64,000 nucleotides of DNA from assembly GCF_014203595.1 (NCBI RefSeq), contig NZ_JACHJK010000013.1, positions 124,001-188,000 on the forward strand. Reading direction: 5' to 3'. The first letter of the stretch is position 1. Each line of letters begins with the position of its first letter. Shown piece by piece: positions 31,497-40,273 of the stretch. This stretch comes from Streptomyces echinatus (GTDB lineage: Bacteria; Actinomycetota; Actinomycetes; Streptomycetales; Streptomycetaceae). The position numbers and the translations under genes are program-made. The notes beneath the pieces were generated by a model. It saw only the letters and a program-made list of their open reading frames with translations. It did not search any database and was not told where the DNA came from.

Positions 31497-32504
31497 TCAG
31501 GCCGTTCGTTCCAGGGACGCGTGGTCGACGGCGTGCAGCAGGCCGTGCCCGGCCGCCAGCCGCTCGGCCTCCTCCACCACGACGCGGCCGAGGCGGGCCA
31601 CCTCGTTGCCCTGCGAGCCGGCCAGATGCGGGGTGACGAAGGCGTTCGGCAGGTCGTACAGCGGGGAGTCGGCGGGCAGCGGCTCGGGGTCGGTCACGTC
31701 CAGTACGGCGCTCAGCCGCCCGGTGCGCAGTTCCGCGACGAGCGCCTCGTGGTCGACCAGGGCACCGCGCGCGGTGTTGATCAGTACGGCCCCGTCGGGC
31801 ATCAGGGCGAGTTCGCGGGCACCGATGAGACGGCGGGTCTCGGCGGTCTGCGGGGCGTGCAGGCTGACGACGTCGGAGGAGCGCAGCAGCTCGTCCAGCG
31901 GCAGCAGCGCCACGCCGAGCCGGGCGGCCTCCGCCGCGTCCGCGTAGGGGTCGGCGAGTGTGACCGCGAGGTCGTGGGGGCGGAGCAGTCCGATCAGGCG
32001 GCGTCCGATCCGGGAGGCGCCGACGACGCCGACGCGGCGGCCGTGGTTGCCGACGCCGGGGAGGATGCCGTCGTAGGGGAAGGCGCGCCGGTCGCGCAGG
32101 CGGTCGCGCAGCGCGAAGACGTCCTTGCCGGCCAGCAGGATCATGGCGAGCGTGTACTCGGCGACGGGCACGGCGTTGGCGTCGGCGGCCGAGGAGACGG
32201 CGATGCCCCGCTGCCACACCCCGGGCCCGGTGAGTCCCTTGACCGAGCCGGCCGCGTGCAGCACGGCGCGCAGTCGCGGGGCCGCGTCCAGGACGTCCGG
32301 GTCCAGGCGGGGACAGCCCCAGCCGGTGATCAGGATCTCGGTGCCGGCGAGGGCTCCGAGGACGCGGGGCTCGGTGAAGTCGTGCGCCACCAGAGTGGAA
32401 TCGATTTCTACGCACCGGTGCAGCCGGGCCAGCAGATCCGGCGGGAAGACGAGCGGCACGTTCTGGGGCGTCATGGCGAACAACGCCCGGGGACGCTCGC
32501 TCAA
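31497..32504 (-). CDS. D-isomer-specific 2-hydroxyacid dehydrogenase
   Basis: A 335-residue NAD-dependent oxidoreductase. The Rossmann motif is VGVVGASRIGRRLIGLL (GxSxIG variant of GxGxxG), and the catalytic Arg, Glu and His are in NTARGALVDHEAL, TDPEPLPADSPL and PHLAGSQ. It reduces a 2-keto acid or oxidises a D-hydroxyacid; the substrate is unknown. TTG 32504 is chosen because GGAAGG lies 8 nt upstream; an ATG at 32474 is the alternative. It diverges from the alditol oxidase gene. Confidence 0.85.
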   Translation of the reverse strand: MSERPRALFAMTPQNVPLVFPPDLLARLHRCVEIDSTLVAHDFTEPRVLGALAGTEILITGWGCPRLDPDVLDAAPRLRAVLHAAGSVKGLTGPGVWQRGIAVSSAADANAVPVAEYTLAMILLAGKDVFALRDRLRDRRAFPYDGILPGVGNHGRRVGVVGASRIGRRLIGLLRPHDLAVTLADPYADAAEAARLGVALLPLDELLRSSDVVSLHAPQTAETRRLIGARELALMPDGAVLINTARGALVDHEALVAELRTGRLSAVLDVTDPEPLPADSPLYDLPNAFVTPHLAGSQGNEVARLGRVVVEEAERLAAGHGLLHAVDHASLERTA

Positions 32505-32613
32505 GGAAGGGACCTTCCGGCTCGGTGACGCGCGGACAGCAACCGCTCTCCACGGTAGGCCGCGCGGAATGAGAGGGTCAACGGACACGCAACCCGCCGG
32601 AAGGGACGCACGG

Positions 32614-33891
32614 ATGACCGAGGCAGCGGGCGAGGGGACCGAGGACGGCGCGGGCACGTTCACCAACTGGGCGCGGACCGTCACGTACACGGCGCGGGAG
32701 ATGCACCGGCCGCGCACGACGGAGGAACTCGCGGCGCTGGTGGCGGGCCGTGCCCGGGTGCGGGTGCTGGGCAGCGGGCACTCCTTCAACCGGATCGCCG
32801 ACCCGGGGCCGGACGGTGTCCTGCTGTCCACCGCCGGCCTGCCGCGCACGGCCGAGGTCGACACCGCGGCGCGCACGGTCCGGGTGGCGGGCGGGGTCCG
32901 GTACGCCGAGCTGGCCCGCACCGTGCACGCGCACGGCCTCGCCCTGCCCAACATGGCCTCGCTGCCGCACATCTCGGTGGCCGGTTCGGTGGCGACCGGC
33001 ACGCACGGCTCGGGCGTCGGCAACGCTCCGCTGGCGTCGGCGGTCCGGGAGGTGGAGCTGACCGTCGCGGACGGCTCGACGGTGACGATCGGCCGGGACG
33101 ACGAGCGGTTCGGCGGTGCCGTGACCTCGCTCGGCGCGCTGGGTGTCGTCACCGCCCTCACGCTCGGCCTGGAGCCGGCGTACGAGGTGGAACAGCGGGT
33201 GTACACCGGGCTGCCGCTGGCGGGGCTGGACTTCGGGGCCGTCGCGGCCGCGGGGTACAGCGTGAGCCTGTTCACCGACTGGCGGCAGCCGGGGTTCGGA
33301 CAGGTGTGGGTCAAGCGGCGCACGGACCGGCCGGCGACGGACTTCCCGTGGGCGGTGCCCGCGGCCCGGCCGCTGCACCCGGTGCCGGGCATGCCCGAGC
33401 GGAACTGCACCGAGCAGCTGGGCGTGCCGGGGCCGTGGCACGAGCGGCTGCCGCACTTCCGGGCGGAGTTCACCCCCAGCAGCGGCGAGGAGATCCAGTC
33501 GGAGTACCTGCTGCCGCGGCCGGCGGCGGTCGACGCGCTGCACGCGATCGACGGCGTCCGGGAGACGGTCGCGAGTGTGCTGCAGGTCTGCGAGGTGCGT
33601 ACGGTCGCCGCGGACGCGCAGTGGCTCAGTCCCGCCCACGGGCGGGACTCGGTCGCGCTGCACTTCACCTGGGTGCGGGACGAGGCGGCGGTGGGGCCGG
33701 TGGTGCGGCGGCTGGAGGAGGTGCTGGAGCCGTTCGACCCGCGCCCGCACTGGGGGAAGGTGTACGCGGTCCCCTCGGTGGTACTGCGGGGACGGTACGC
33801 CCGGCTCGTCGGCTTCCGGGCGCTGGTCCGCTCCCTGGATCCCGGGGGCACGTTCACCAACGCCTTCGTCCGGGACCTTCTCGGCGACTGA
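32614..33891 (+). CDS. aldO: FAD-dependent alditol oxidase
   Basis: A 425-residue VAO-family flavoprotein very close to the Streptomyces alditol (xylitol) oxidase as I recall it. RVRVLGSGHSFNRIAD carries the His that covalently binds FAD; SLPHISVAGSVATGTHGSGV is the pyrophosphate loop; the C-terminal half has the ALO domain and ends HWGKVYAVP and DPGGTFTNAFVRDLLG. It oxidises the terminal CH2OH of polyols such as xylitol or sorbitol to the aldose, with release of H2O2. GGAAGGG precedes the ATG. Confidence 0.9.
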   Translation: MTEAAGEGTEDGAGTFTNWARTVTYTAREMHRPRTTEELAALVAGRARVRVLGSGHSFNRIADPGPDGVLLSTAGLPRTAEVDTAARTVRVAGGVRYAELARTVHAHGLALPNMASLPHISVAGSVATGTHGSGVGNAPLASAVREVELTVADGSTVTIGRDDERFGGAVTSLGALGVVTALTLGLEPAYEVEQRVYTGLPLAGLDFGAVAAAGYSVSLFTDWRQPGFGQVWVKRRTDRPATDFPWAVPAARPLHPVPGMPERNCTEQLGVPGPWHERLPHFRAEFTPSSGEEIQSEYLLPRPAAVDALHAIDGVRETVASVLQVCEVRTVAADAQWLSPAHGRDSVALHFTWVRDEAAVGPVVRRLEEVLEPFDPRPHWGKVYAVPSVVLRGRYARLVGFRALVRSLDPGGTFTNAFVRDLLGD

Positions 33892-33934
33892 CCGGGCTCG
33901 CGGGAGCGACTTCCTACGGCCCCTTTCCCAACCC

Positions 33935-33963
33935 TTGTCGAAAGCCGTTCCGGCCCCTAGCCT
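33935..33963 (+). promoter_or_regulatory. Probable vegetative promoter of the ROK-beta-galactosidase operon
   Basis: TTGTCG (33935-33940), a 17-bp spacer and TAGCCT (33958-33963) form a good sigma-70-type promoter. The start would be near 33970, leaving a leader of about 57 nt before GTG 34027. Confidence 0.6.
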
Positions 33964-34026
33964 GGCGCCCGTGCCGGGGCCGGTGCCGCCCCGGCCCGGT
34001 CTGTACCGGACGGGAGGGGCCGCCGC

Positions 34027-35271
34027 GTGAAGCCCACATCACGTGACATCCGCACCGCGAACCGCTACGAGGTGCTGCGCCAGATCATCGCCGAGTCTCC
34101 CACGTCCCGTCAGGAGCTGGCGGTGGCCACCGGGCTGAGCCTGGCCACGGTGGCGACGCTCGTCGGCGAGCTGCTGGACCTGGGCCTGATCACCGAGGTG
34201 GGGTTCGAGGACTCGGCCGGAGGCCGCCCCCGCGGGCTGGTCGCCGTCGACCCGTCGGGCGGCGCGCTGATCGGTGTGGACATCGCGGAGACCTACGTCC
34301 ATGTCGAGCTGTTCGACCTGGCGTTGAACGTGCTGGCCCGGGCCGACGAGGACCTGCGGCCCGGTGAGAGCCTCCCCGAGCAGGTGGTCGGGCATGTCGC
34401 CGCCGGGGTCGGCTCGGTGGTCGCGCAGGCCGGCGTCGAGGCGGCCCGGGTGCTCGGCGTCGGGGTGAGCGTGCCGGGCCAGGTGGACCGGGACAGCGGT
34501 GTCGCCGAGTACGCGCCCAATCTGGACTGGCACGACGTTCCGTTGCTCGATCTGCTCGCCGGGCACATCGCCCACCCGCTGTACCTGGACAATCCGCTGC
34601 GCGCCTGCGTCGTGGCGGAGCTGTGGTTCGGGGCGGCGCGGGGCCGCGGGGACGCCGTGGTGGTCAACCTCGGCACCGGGGTCGGCGCCGGCCTGGCCCT
34701 CGGCGGCGGGCTGCACCGGGGCGTGAGCAACAGCGCCGGCGAGTGGGGACACACCACGCTCGTGCTGGACGGGCGGCTGTGCCACTGCGGCGGCCACGGC
34801 TGTGTGGAGACGTATGTCGGGGCGCCCGGCATCATGCAGAACCTGCGCGAACTCAGCCCGGGCTCGCCCCTGTTGCACCCCGGGGACCAGACCGCCACCA
34901 TCGACGCGCTGGCCCGCGCGGTGGCCGAGGACGACCCGGTCGCCGTCAAGACCGTCCGCGAGACGGCCCGTTATCTCGGCGCCGGCATCTCCGACCTGAT
35001 CAACCTCCTCAACCCGGAAGTGGTCGTCCTCAGCAGCTGGGTGGCCGCCCGGCTGGGCGAGCCGCTGCTCGCGGAGGTCCGCCGGGCGGTCGCCCGGCAC
35101 GCGCTGCGCCGTCCGCTGGCCGCGACCGAGATCGTCCTCACGCCCATCCCCACCGACCCGGTGTCCCTCGGCGCGGCGACGTTCGCGCTGGAGGGGGCGC
35201 TGCGGTCGGCGGGCCGGCGGACACCCAGACGCTCCGCCACCGCGAGGAGCCGCACCGCACCGCCTTCATGA
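34027..35271 (+). CDS. ROK family transcriptional repressor
   Basis: A 414-residue repressor. An N-terminal winged helix (SRQELAVATGLSLATVATLV) is followed by an ROK sugar-binding domain: GVDIAETYVHVELFDL, VVNLGTGVGAGLALGGG, and the zinc-type motif CHCGGHGCVETY. It probably senses a sugar or sugar phosphate and represses the adjacent beta-galactosidase. The GTG at 34027 has GGGAGGGG upstream. Its stop overlaps an ATG of the next frame (ATGA), a sign of coupled translation. Confidence 0.88.
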   Translation: MKPTSRDIRTANRYEVLRQIIAESPTSRQELAVATGLSLATVATLVGELLDLGLITEVGFEDSAGGRPRGLVAVDPSGGALIGVDIAETYVHVELFDLALNVLARADEDLRPGESLPEQVVGHVAAGVGSVVAQAGVEAARVLGVGVSVPGQVDRDSGVAEYAPNLDWHDVPLLDLLAGHIAHPLYLDNPLRACVVAELWFGAARGRGDAVVVNLGTGVGAGLALGGGLHRGVSNSAGEWGHTTLVLDGRLCHCGGHGCVETYVGAPGIMQNLRELSPGSPLLHPGDQTATIDALARAVAEDDPVAVKTVRETARYLGAGISDLINLLNPEVVVLSSWVAARLGEPLLAEVRRAVARHALRRPLAATEIVLTPIPTDPVSLGAATFALEGALRSAGRRTPRRSATARSRTAPPS

Positions 35272-35291
35272 CGACGGAAGGGATGAGACCC

Positions 35292-38153
35292 GTGTCGTTC
35301 CGGACCTCCACGCAGTACGTCGAGGACGTCTCGCCGGGCTCCGGGGCACTGCCGCCCCGCGCCTGGTACGCGTCCTGCGACGCCATGTCCCTCTCCCTGA
35401 ACGGCGGCTGGCGCTTCCGGCTGTCGGACACGGCCGACGCCGAGGACGACTCCTTCGCGACGCCGGGGTACGACGCCGGCGGCTGGGCCGAGGTCTCGGT
35501 CCCCGGCCACTGGGTGCTCCAGGGGCACGGCTCCCCCGTCTACACCAACCACCTCTATCCGTTCCCGGTGGACCCGCCCCGGGTGCCGACCGAGAACCCC
35601 ACCGGCGACCACCTGCGCCTCTTCGACCTGCCCGGCGACTGGCCCGCGGACGGTGGCACCGTGCTCCGTTTCGACGGCGTGGAGTCCTGCGCCCGGGTCT
35701 GGCTGAACGGCACGGACCTCGGTGAGTTCAAGGGCTCCCGGCTGCCGCACGAGTTCGCGGTCGGACATCTGCTGCGGCCGGGCGGCAACGTCCTGGCGGT
35801 CCGGGTGCACCAGTGGTCGGCGGGCTCGTACCTGGAGGACCAGGACCAGTGGTGGCTGCCGGGCATCTTCCGGGACGTCACCCTGCTGCACCGGCCGGCG
35901 GGCGGTGTCCTGGACTTCTTCGTGCACGCCTCGTACGACCACACCGCCGGTGCGGGCACCCTGCGGGTCGACTCGGACGTGGCCGGCCGGGTGACCGTGC
36001 CGGACCTCGGCATCGACGTCGCGACCGGCGAGCCGGTGACGGTGCCGGTCGAGCCGTGGTCCGCGGAGACGCCGAGGCTGTACGACGGCGTGTTGGCCAC
36101 CGAGGGCGAACGGGTGCCGCTGCGCGTCGGCTTCCGTACGGTGGAGCTGTCGGACGGCCTGATCAAGGTGAACGGCCGCCCGGTGCTCTTCAAGGGCGTC
36201 AACCGGCACGAGTGGCACCCCGAGCGGGGCCGGGCGCTCGACCTCGCCACCATGCGCGAGGACGTGCTGCTGATGAAGCGGCACAACATCAACGCCGTCC
36301 GCACCTCCCACTACCCGCCGCACCCGGCCTTCCTGGGCCTGTGCGACGAGCTGGGCCTGTGGGTGATCGACGAGTGCGATCTGGAGACGCACGGCTTCAC
36401 CGAGCAGGGCTGGCGGGACAACCCCGTCGACGACGACCGCTGGACCCCGGCCCTGCTCGACCGCGCGGCCCGCATGGTGGAACGGGACAAGAACCACCCG
36501 TCGGTAGTGATCTGGTCCCTCGGCAACGAGGCCGGGACCGGCCGGGGCCTGACGGCGATGGCCGGATGGATCCACGGCCGGGACCCCTCGCGGCCGCTGC
36601 ACTACGAGGGCGACCCCGGCTGCCGCGACACGGACGTGTACTCCCGCATGTACGCCGGCCACGCCGAGGTCGAGCGGATCGGCCGCCGCCTGGACGGCGG
36701 GACGCACAAACGGCGTCAGCTTCCGCTCATCCTCTGCGAGTACGGGCACGCCATGGGCAACGGCCCCGGCGGACTCGCCGACTACCAGCGGCTCTTCGAG
36801 ACCCACGAGCGGCTCCAGGGCGGCTTCGTCTGGGAGTGGATCGACCACGGCATCGCCCATCCCGAGCTGGGCTACGCGTACGGCGGTGACTTCGGCGAGG
36901 AGCTGCACGACGGCAACTTCGTCTGCGACGGCCTGCTCTTCCCGGACCGCCGGCCCTCCCCCGGCCTGACCGAGTACAAGAAGGTGATCGAGCCCGTCGG
37001 CATCTCGGGTGACGGCACGGACGGCACGGTCCGCGTCACCAACAAGCACGACTTCGCGGACCTGTCGGCGCTGGCCTTCACGTGGTCGTACGAGGTCGAG
37101 GGCGAGGCGGCGGACTCCGGCACCCTGGCGGTGCCGGCGCTGGCACCCGGCGCGTCCGCCGACCTCGAACTGCCCGAGCCGCCGCCCGGCGCACCGGCCG
37201 GCGAGGCGCTCTGGACGGTCCGTGCCGTGCTCGCGGGCGACACCCCGTGGGCGCCGAAGGGCCATGTGGTCGCCTGGGGCCAGATCCCGGCGGCGGAGCG
37301 CCGCACGCCGCACGTCACGGCGACCGCCCGGCCGGTGGCCGGCGACGGGGTGATCACCCTCGGCCCCGGCGTCTTCGACGCCCGCACCGGAGCCCTGCGG
37401 GCCGTCGGTGACGTCGCCGTCTCCGGTCTGCGGCTTGACGTGTGGCGGGCCACCACGGACAACGACGACGGCGCCGACTGGCAGAGCGACCTCCGCCACG
37501 GCCCGCTCTGGCGCAAGCTGGGCCTGCACCGGATGCGGCATCGGCTGGACGCGGTGGAGATGGGCGAGGACGCGCTCACGGTCCGCACCAGGGTGGCGGC
37601 CGCCGCCCGGGAGACGGGGCTGTCGGCGGTGTACCGCTGGACGTCGGACGGCGACCGGCTGCGGCTGACCGTCGGCACCGTCCCGGAGGGTGACTGGACC
37701 GTCCCCCTCCCCCGGCTCGGCATCCGCTTCGGACTGCCGGCGGTCGACGGAGTGGAGTGGTACGGCGGTGGTCCGGGTGAGGCGTATCCGGACACCAGGA
37801 CGGCGTCGGTGGTCGGCCGGTGGCGGTCCACCGTGGAGGGCTTGCAGACGCCGTACGTCCGTCCGCAGGAGAACGGCGCCCGCATCGACGTCCGCTGGGC
37901 GGAGCTGGGCGGTCTGCGCGTCGAGGGCGAGCCCGCGTTCTGGCTCACCGCCCGCCGCTGGACCACCGAGCAGCTGGACGCGGCGGCCCACCGCACCGAC
38001 CTGGTGCCGGGCGACACGGTCTGGGTCAACCTCGACCACGGCCAGCACGGCATCGGTTCCCAGTCCTGCGGTCCGGCCCCACTGCCCCGGTACCACCTGC
38101 GGGCCGAACCGGCGGAGTTCTCGTTCGTGTTCTCCGCGCCCGCCACGCCGTAG
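35292..38153 (+). CDS. Beta-galactosidase, glycoside hydrolase family 2 (LacZ type)
   Basis: A 953-residue cytoplasmic LacZ-like enzyme. GH2 sugar-binding and jelly-roll domains come first (WAEVSVPGHWVLQGHGSPVY, EDQDQWWLPGIFRDV). In the TIM barrel the acid/base Glu is in SLGNEAGTG and the nucleophile Glu is in LILCEYGHAMGN; the C-terminal Bgal_small_N domain ends the protein. It hydrolyses terminal beta-galactosides. GTG 35292 has GGAAGGG 9 nt upstream; ATGs at 35268 (overlapping the repressor stop) and 35283 are alternatives. It forms an operon with the ROK repressor. Confidence 0.92.
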   Translation: MSFRTSTQYVEDVSPGSGALPPRAWYASCDAMSLSLNGGWRFRLSDTADAEDDSFATPGYDAGGWAEVSVPGHWVLQGHGSPVYTNHLYPFPVDPPRVPTENPTGDHLRLFDLPGDWPADGGTVLRFDGVESCARVWLNGTDLGEFKGSRLPHEFAVGHLLRPGGNVLAVRVHQWSAGSYLEDQDQWWLPGIFRDVTLLHRPAGGVLDFFVHASYDHTAGAGTLRVDSDVAGRVTVPDLGIDVATGEPVTVPVEPWSAETPRLYDGVLATEGERVPLRVGFRTVELSDGLIKVNGRPVLFKGVNRHEWHPERGRALDLATMREDVLLMKRHNINAVRTSHYPPHPAFLGLCDELGLWVIDECDLETHGFTEQGWRDNPVDDDRWTPALLDRAARMVERDKNHPSVVIWSLGNEAGTGRGLTAMAGWIHGRDPSRPLHYEGDPGCRDTDVYSRMYAGHAEVERIGRRLDGGTHKRRQLPLILCEYGHAMGNGPGGLADYQRLFETHERLQGGFVWEWIDHGIAHPELGYAYGGDFGEELHDGNFVCDGLLFPDRRPSPGLTEYKKVIEPVGISGDGTDGTVRVTNKHDFADLSALAFTWSYEVEGEAADSGTLAVPALAPGASADLELPEPPPGAPAGEALWTVRAVLAGDTPWAPKGHVVAWGQIPAAERRTPHVTATARPVAGDGVITLGPGVFDARTGALRAVGDVAVSGLRLDVWRATTDNDDGADWQSDLRHGPLWRKLGLHRMRHRLDAVEMGEDALTVRTRVAAAARETGLSAVYRWTSDGDRLRLTVGTVPEGDWTVPLPRLGIRFGLPAVDGVEWYGGGPGEAYPDTRTASVVGRWRSTVEGLQTPYVRPQENGARIDVRWAELGGLRVEGEPAFWLTARRWTTEQLDAAAHRTDLVPGDTVWVNLDHGQHGIGSQSCGPAPLPRYHLRAEPAEFSFVFSAPATP

Positions 38154-38177
38154 GCCGTTCGCACGCACCCCGCCCTT

Positions 38178-38195
38178 TCCTAGATGCTCTAGGAT
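38178..38195 (+). promoter_or_regulatory. TetR operator overlapping the -10 box
   Basis: TCCTAGA-TGC-TCTAGGA (38178-38194) is a perfect 17-bp dyad with 7-base arms. TAGGAT (38190-38195) at its right edge fits a -10 box. The TetR gene begins 30 bp downstream after AAGGAGGT, so autoregulation is the simple reading. Confidence 0.6.
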
Positions 38196-38224
38196 TTCCC
38201 CTAGGCATCCAAGGAGGTGGGCGT

Positions 38225-38809
38225 GTGGCCCGGGCGGGACTGAGTGCCGAGCGGCTGGTGGCGGCCGCCGCGGAGCTCGCGGACGAGGTCGGCTTCGACC
38301 ACCTCAGCGTCTCCGCGCTGGCCCGCCGCTTCGGGGTCAAGGACGCGAGCCTGTACTCGCACATCCGCAGCCTCCAGGACCTGCGCACCCGGCTGGCGCT
38401 GCACGCGGGCGGCGAGCTGATCGACCGCATCGCGGCGGCCGTGGCCGGCCGCGCGGGCAAGGAGGCGCTCACGGCGTTCGCCGGCGCCTACCGGGAGTAC
38501 GCCCTGGAGCATCCGGGCCGGTACGCGGCCACCCAGATCCGCGTCGACCAGGCCCTGATCGCGGACTCCCCCGCGCTGCGCCGCACCGCCGAGATCACCT
38601 ACGGCATGCTGCGCGCGTACGGCCTGACGGAACCGGACCTGACGGACGCGGTGCGTCTGCTGCGCAGCACGTTCCACGGCTACTGCGTGCTGGAGGGCGC
38701 GGGCGGCTTCGGCGCGGACCGGGACGTACGGGCCTCCTGGGACAAGGCGGTCGACGCCCTGCACATCACCCTCGAACACTGGCCCCGGGAGCGGAAGAGC
38801 GATGACTGA
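38225..38809 (+). CDS. TetR/AcrR family regulator
   Basis: A 194-residue repressor. The N-terminal helix-turn-helix is HLSVSALARRFGVKDASLYS, and the C-terminal part fits the TetR_C_33/WHG-like ligand domain (YREYALEHPGRYAATQIR). GTG 38225 follows AAGGAGGT. A palindromic operator overlaps its promoter. It overlaps the following hydrolase gene by 8 bp, so the hydrolase is probably its target and part of its own operon. Confidence 0.9.
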   Translation: MARAGLSAERLVAAAAELADEVGFDHLSVSALARRFGVKDASLYSHIRSLQDLRTRLALHAGGELIDRIAAAVAGRAGKEALTAFAGAYREYALEHPGRYAATQIRVDQALIADSPALRRTAEITYGMLRAYGLTEPDLTDAVRLLRSTFHGYCVLEGAGGFGADRDVRASWDKAVDALHITLEHWPRERKSDD

Positions 38810-39518
38810 CACCCTGCACCACGACGTGACGGGCCATGGTCCCGTGCTGCTGCTCCAGCCGGGCGGGTCCGGACATCCGATGGGCCTCGGACCACTGACC
38901 GAACGGCTGGCGGAGCACTTCACCGTGGTGACGTACGACCCGCTGGGCCTCGCGCACGGCCGGCTCGGGCAGCCGGTGCCCGAGCAGCGGCCGGCGGACT
39001 GGAGCGAGGGGGCGCGGCGGGTGCTGGAGGCGGTGCTGCCCGCGGGCGAGTCGGCGTACGTCTTCGGCACCAGCTCCGGTGCCGTCGCCGTGCTGGACCT
39101 GCTGGCCCGGTATCCCGGGCGGCTGGCACACGTGGTCGCGCACGAGCCGCCGTGCGTCACGGTCCTGCCGGACGGGGAGGCGCGGCGGGCCGAGCTGATC
39201 GAGCAGCTGGACGGGCCCGGGCGGCCACCCGCCGAGGGCGGCTCCGCCACGCCGTTCGGCGTCTTCCTGGCCCGCGTGCTGCGCCCGTTCAGCGCGTACG
39301 TCCCCGCTGTCACCCCGCCCCCGGGCCGGCTCACCCTCGCCTACGGCACCGATTCGCGCGGGCAGCTCCTGCACCGCACGGCCGAGGCGCTCGCCGAGCG
39401 GCTGGACAGCGCCCGCGTCGCGTTCCCGGGCGGGCATCTCGGTACGGTGGATCACCCGGTGGAGTTCGCCGACGTGCTCACCGAGACGCTGCGTTCCAGC
39501 GCCCGGACGTCGGCGTAG
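38802..39518 (+). CDS. Alpha/beta hydrolase
   Basis: A 238-residue hydrolase. The nucleophile elbow is GTSSGAVAV (G-x-S-x-G), the oxyanion segment is LLLQPGGSGHPMGL, and the C-terminal His is in FPGGHLG. The substrate is unknown. It is co-transcribed with the TetR gene (8-bp overlap). Its 3' end overlaps the convergent lyase-family gene by 67 bp. Confidence 0.85.
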   Translation: MTDTLHHDVTGHGPVLLLQPGGSGHPMGLGPLTERLAEHFTVVTYDPLGLAHGRLGQPVPEQRPADWSEGARRVLEAVLPAGESAYVFGTSSGAVAVLDLLARYPGRLAHVVAHEPPCVTVLPDGEARRAELIEQLDGPGRPPAEGGSATPFGVFLARVLRPFSAYVPAVTPPPGRLTLAYGTDSRGQLLHRTAEALAERLDSARVAFPGGHLGTVDHPVEFADVLTETLRSSARTSA

Positions 39519-40264
39519 GAGGGGGTCGTACCGCGGCCCGGGACGCGCCCGGCGGCGATGTCGGCCACCGCGTCCAGGGCCGCGCCGAGCGCCCGCCGGT
39601 ACAGCAGCGAGCCGAGGCTGACGCGGCGCACGCCGAGGTCGGCGAGGCGGTCGAGCGCGGGTCCGGCCGGCGAGTACAGCACGTTGAGGGGAGCGTCGGT
39701 GTGCCGGACGAGGGCCGCGATGCGCTCCGGGTCGGTCACGCCCGGCACGAACACCCCGTCGGCGCCCGCTTCCTGGTAGGCGTCGAGCCGGCGCAGCGTG
39801 TCCTTCTCGTCGCCGTCGCCCGCCCAGTGGGTGTCCGTGCGGGCGTTGACGAACAGGCCGGGTACGGCCGCCTTCACGGCCGCGATCTTCGCCGCGTGCC
39901 GGCCGGCCGGGCCCAGGCCGTCCTCCAGGTTGATGCCGACGGCGCCGACGGCCCACAGCTCCCGGGCCAGCTCGGCGACGTCGTCCGGGTCGTCGCTGAA
40001 GCCGTCCTCGGCGTCCACCGAAAGGAGGTACGGCCCGGAGCCGAGGGTCAGGGCGAGACGGACGGTGTGCTCGCGGGTCGCGGCCTCTCCGTCGGGCAGG
40101 CCGACGGCCGCCGCCACCGCCAGGCTCGTCGTGGCGATCGCCGGGAAGCCCCGGGCGGCGAGGGCGGCGGCCGAGGCGTGGTCCCAGGCGTTGGGCAGGA
40201 GCAGCGGCTCCCCCGGACGGTGGTGGAGGCCGGCGAAGGAGAGGGGGGCGGGCTCTGCGGTCAT
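39452..40264 (-). CDS. Isocitrate lyase/PEP mutase superfamily protein
   Basis: A 270-residue TIM-barrel protein. LLPNAWDHASAAALAARGFP, SVDAEDGFSDDPDDVAEL and GINLEDGLGPAGRH are typical of the small PEP mutase/isocitrate lyase-like enzymes, with the Mg-binding Asp and Glu present. The KKCGH-type catalytic loop of isocitrate lyase is not seen, so it may act as an oxaloacetate hydrolase or on another 2-keto acid; this is uncertain. It lies 9 bp downstream of the DUF2264-VOC gene, so the two share a transcript. Confidence 0.82.
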   Translation of the reverse strand: MTAEPAPLSFAGLHHRPGEPLLLPNAWDHASAAALAARGFPAIATTSLAVAAAVGLPDGEAATREHTVRLALTLGSGPYLLSVDAEDGFSDDPDDVAELARELWAVGAVGINLEDGLGPAGRHAAKIAAVKAAVPGLFVNARTDTHWAGDGDEKDTLRRLDAYQEAGADGVFVPGVTDPERIAALVRHTDAPLNVLYSPAGPALDRLADLGVRRVSLGSLLYRRALGAALDAVADIAAGRVPGRGTTPSYADVRALERSVSVSTSANSTG

Positions 40265-40273
40265 ACCGCCACG

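Noticed and set aside
34971..38168. 1065-codon open frame opposite the beta-galactosidase
   Set aside because: It is the antisense shadow of a well-supported GH2 gene; its composition is Arg/Val/Gly-biased and has no domain or ribosome site.
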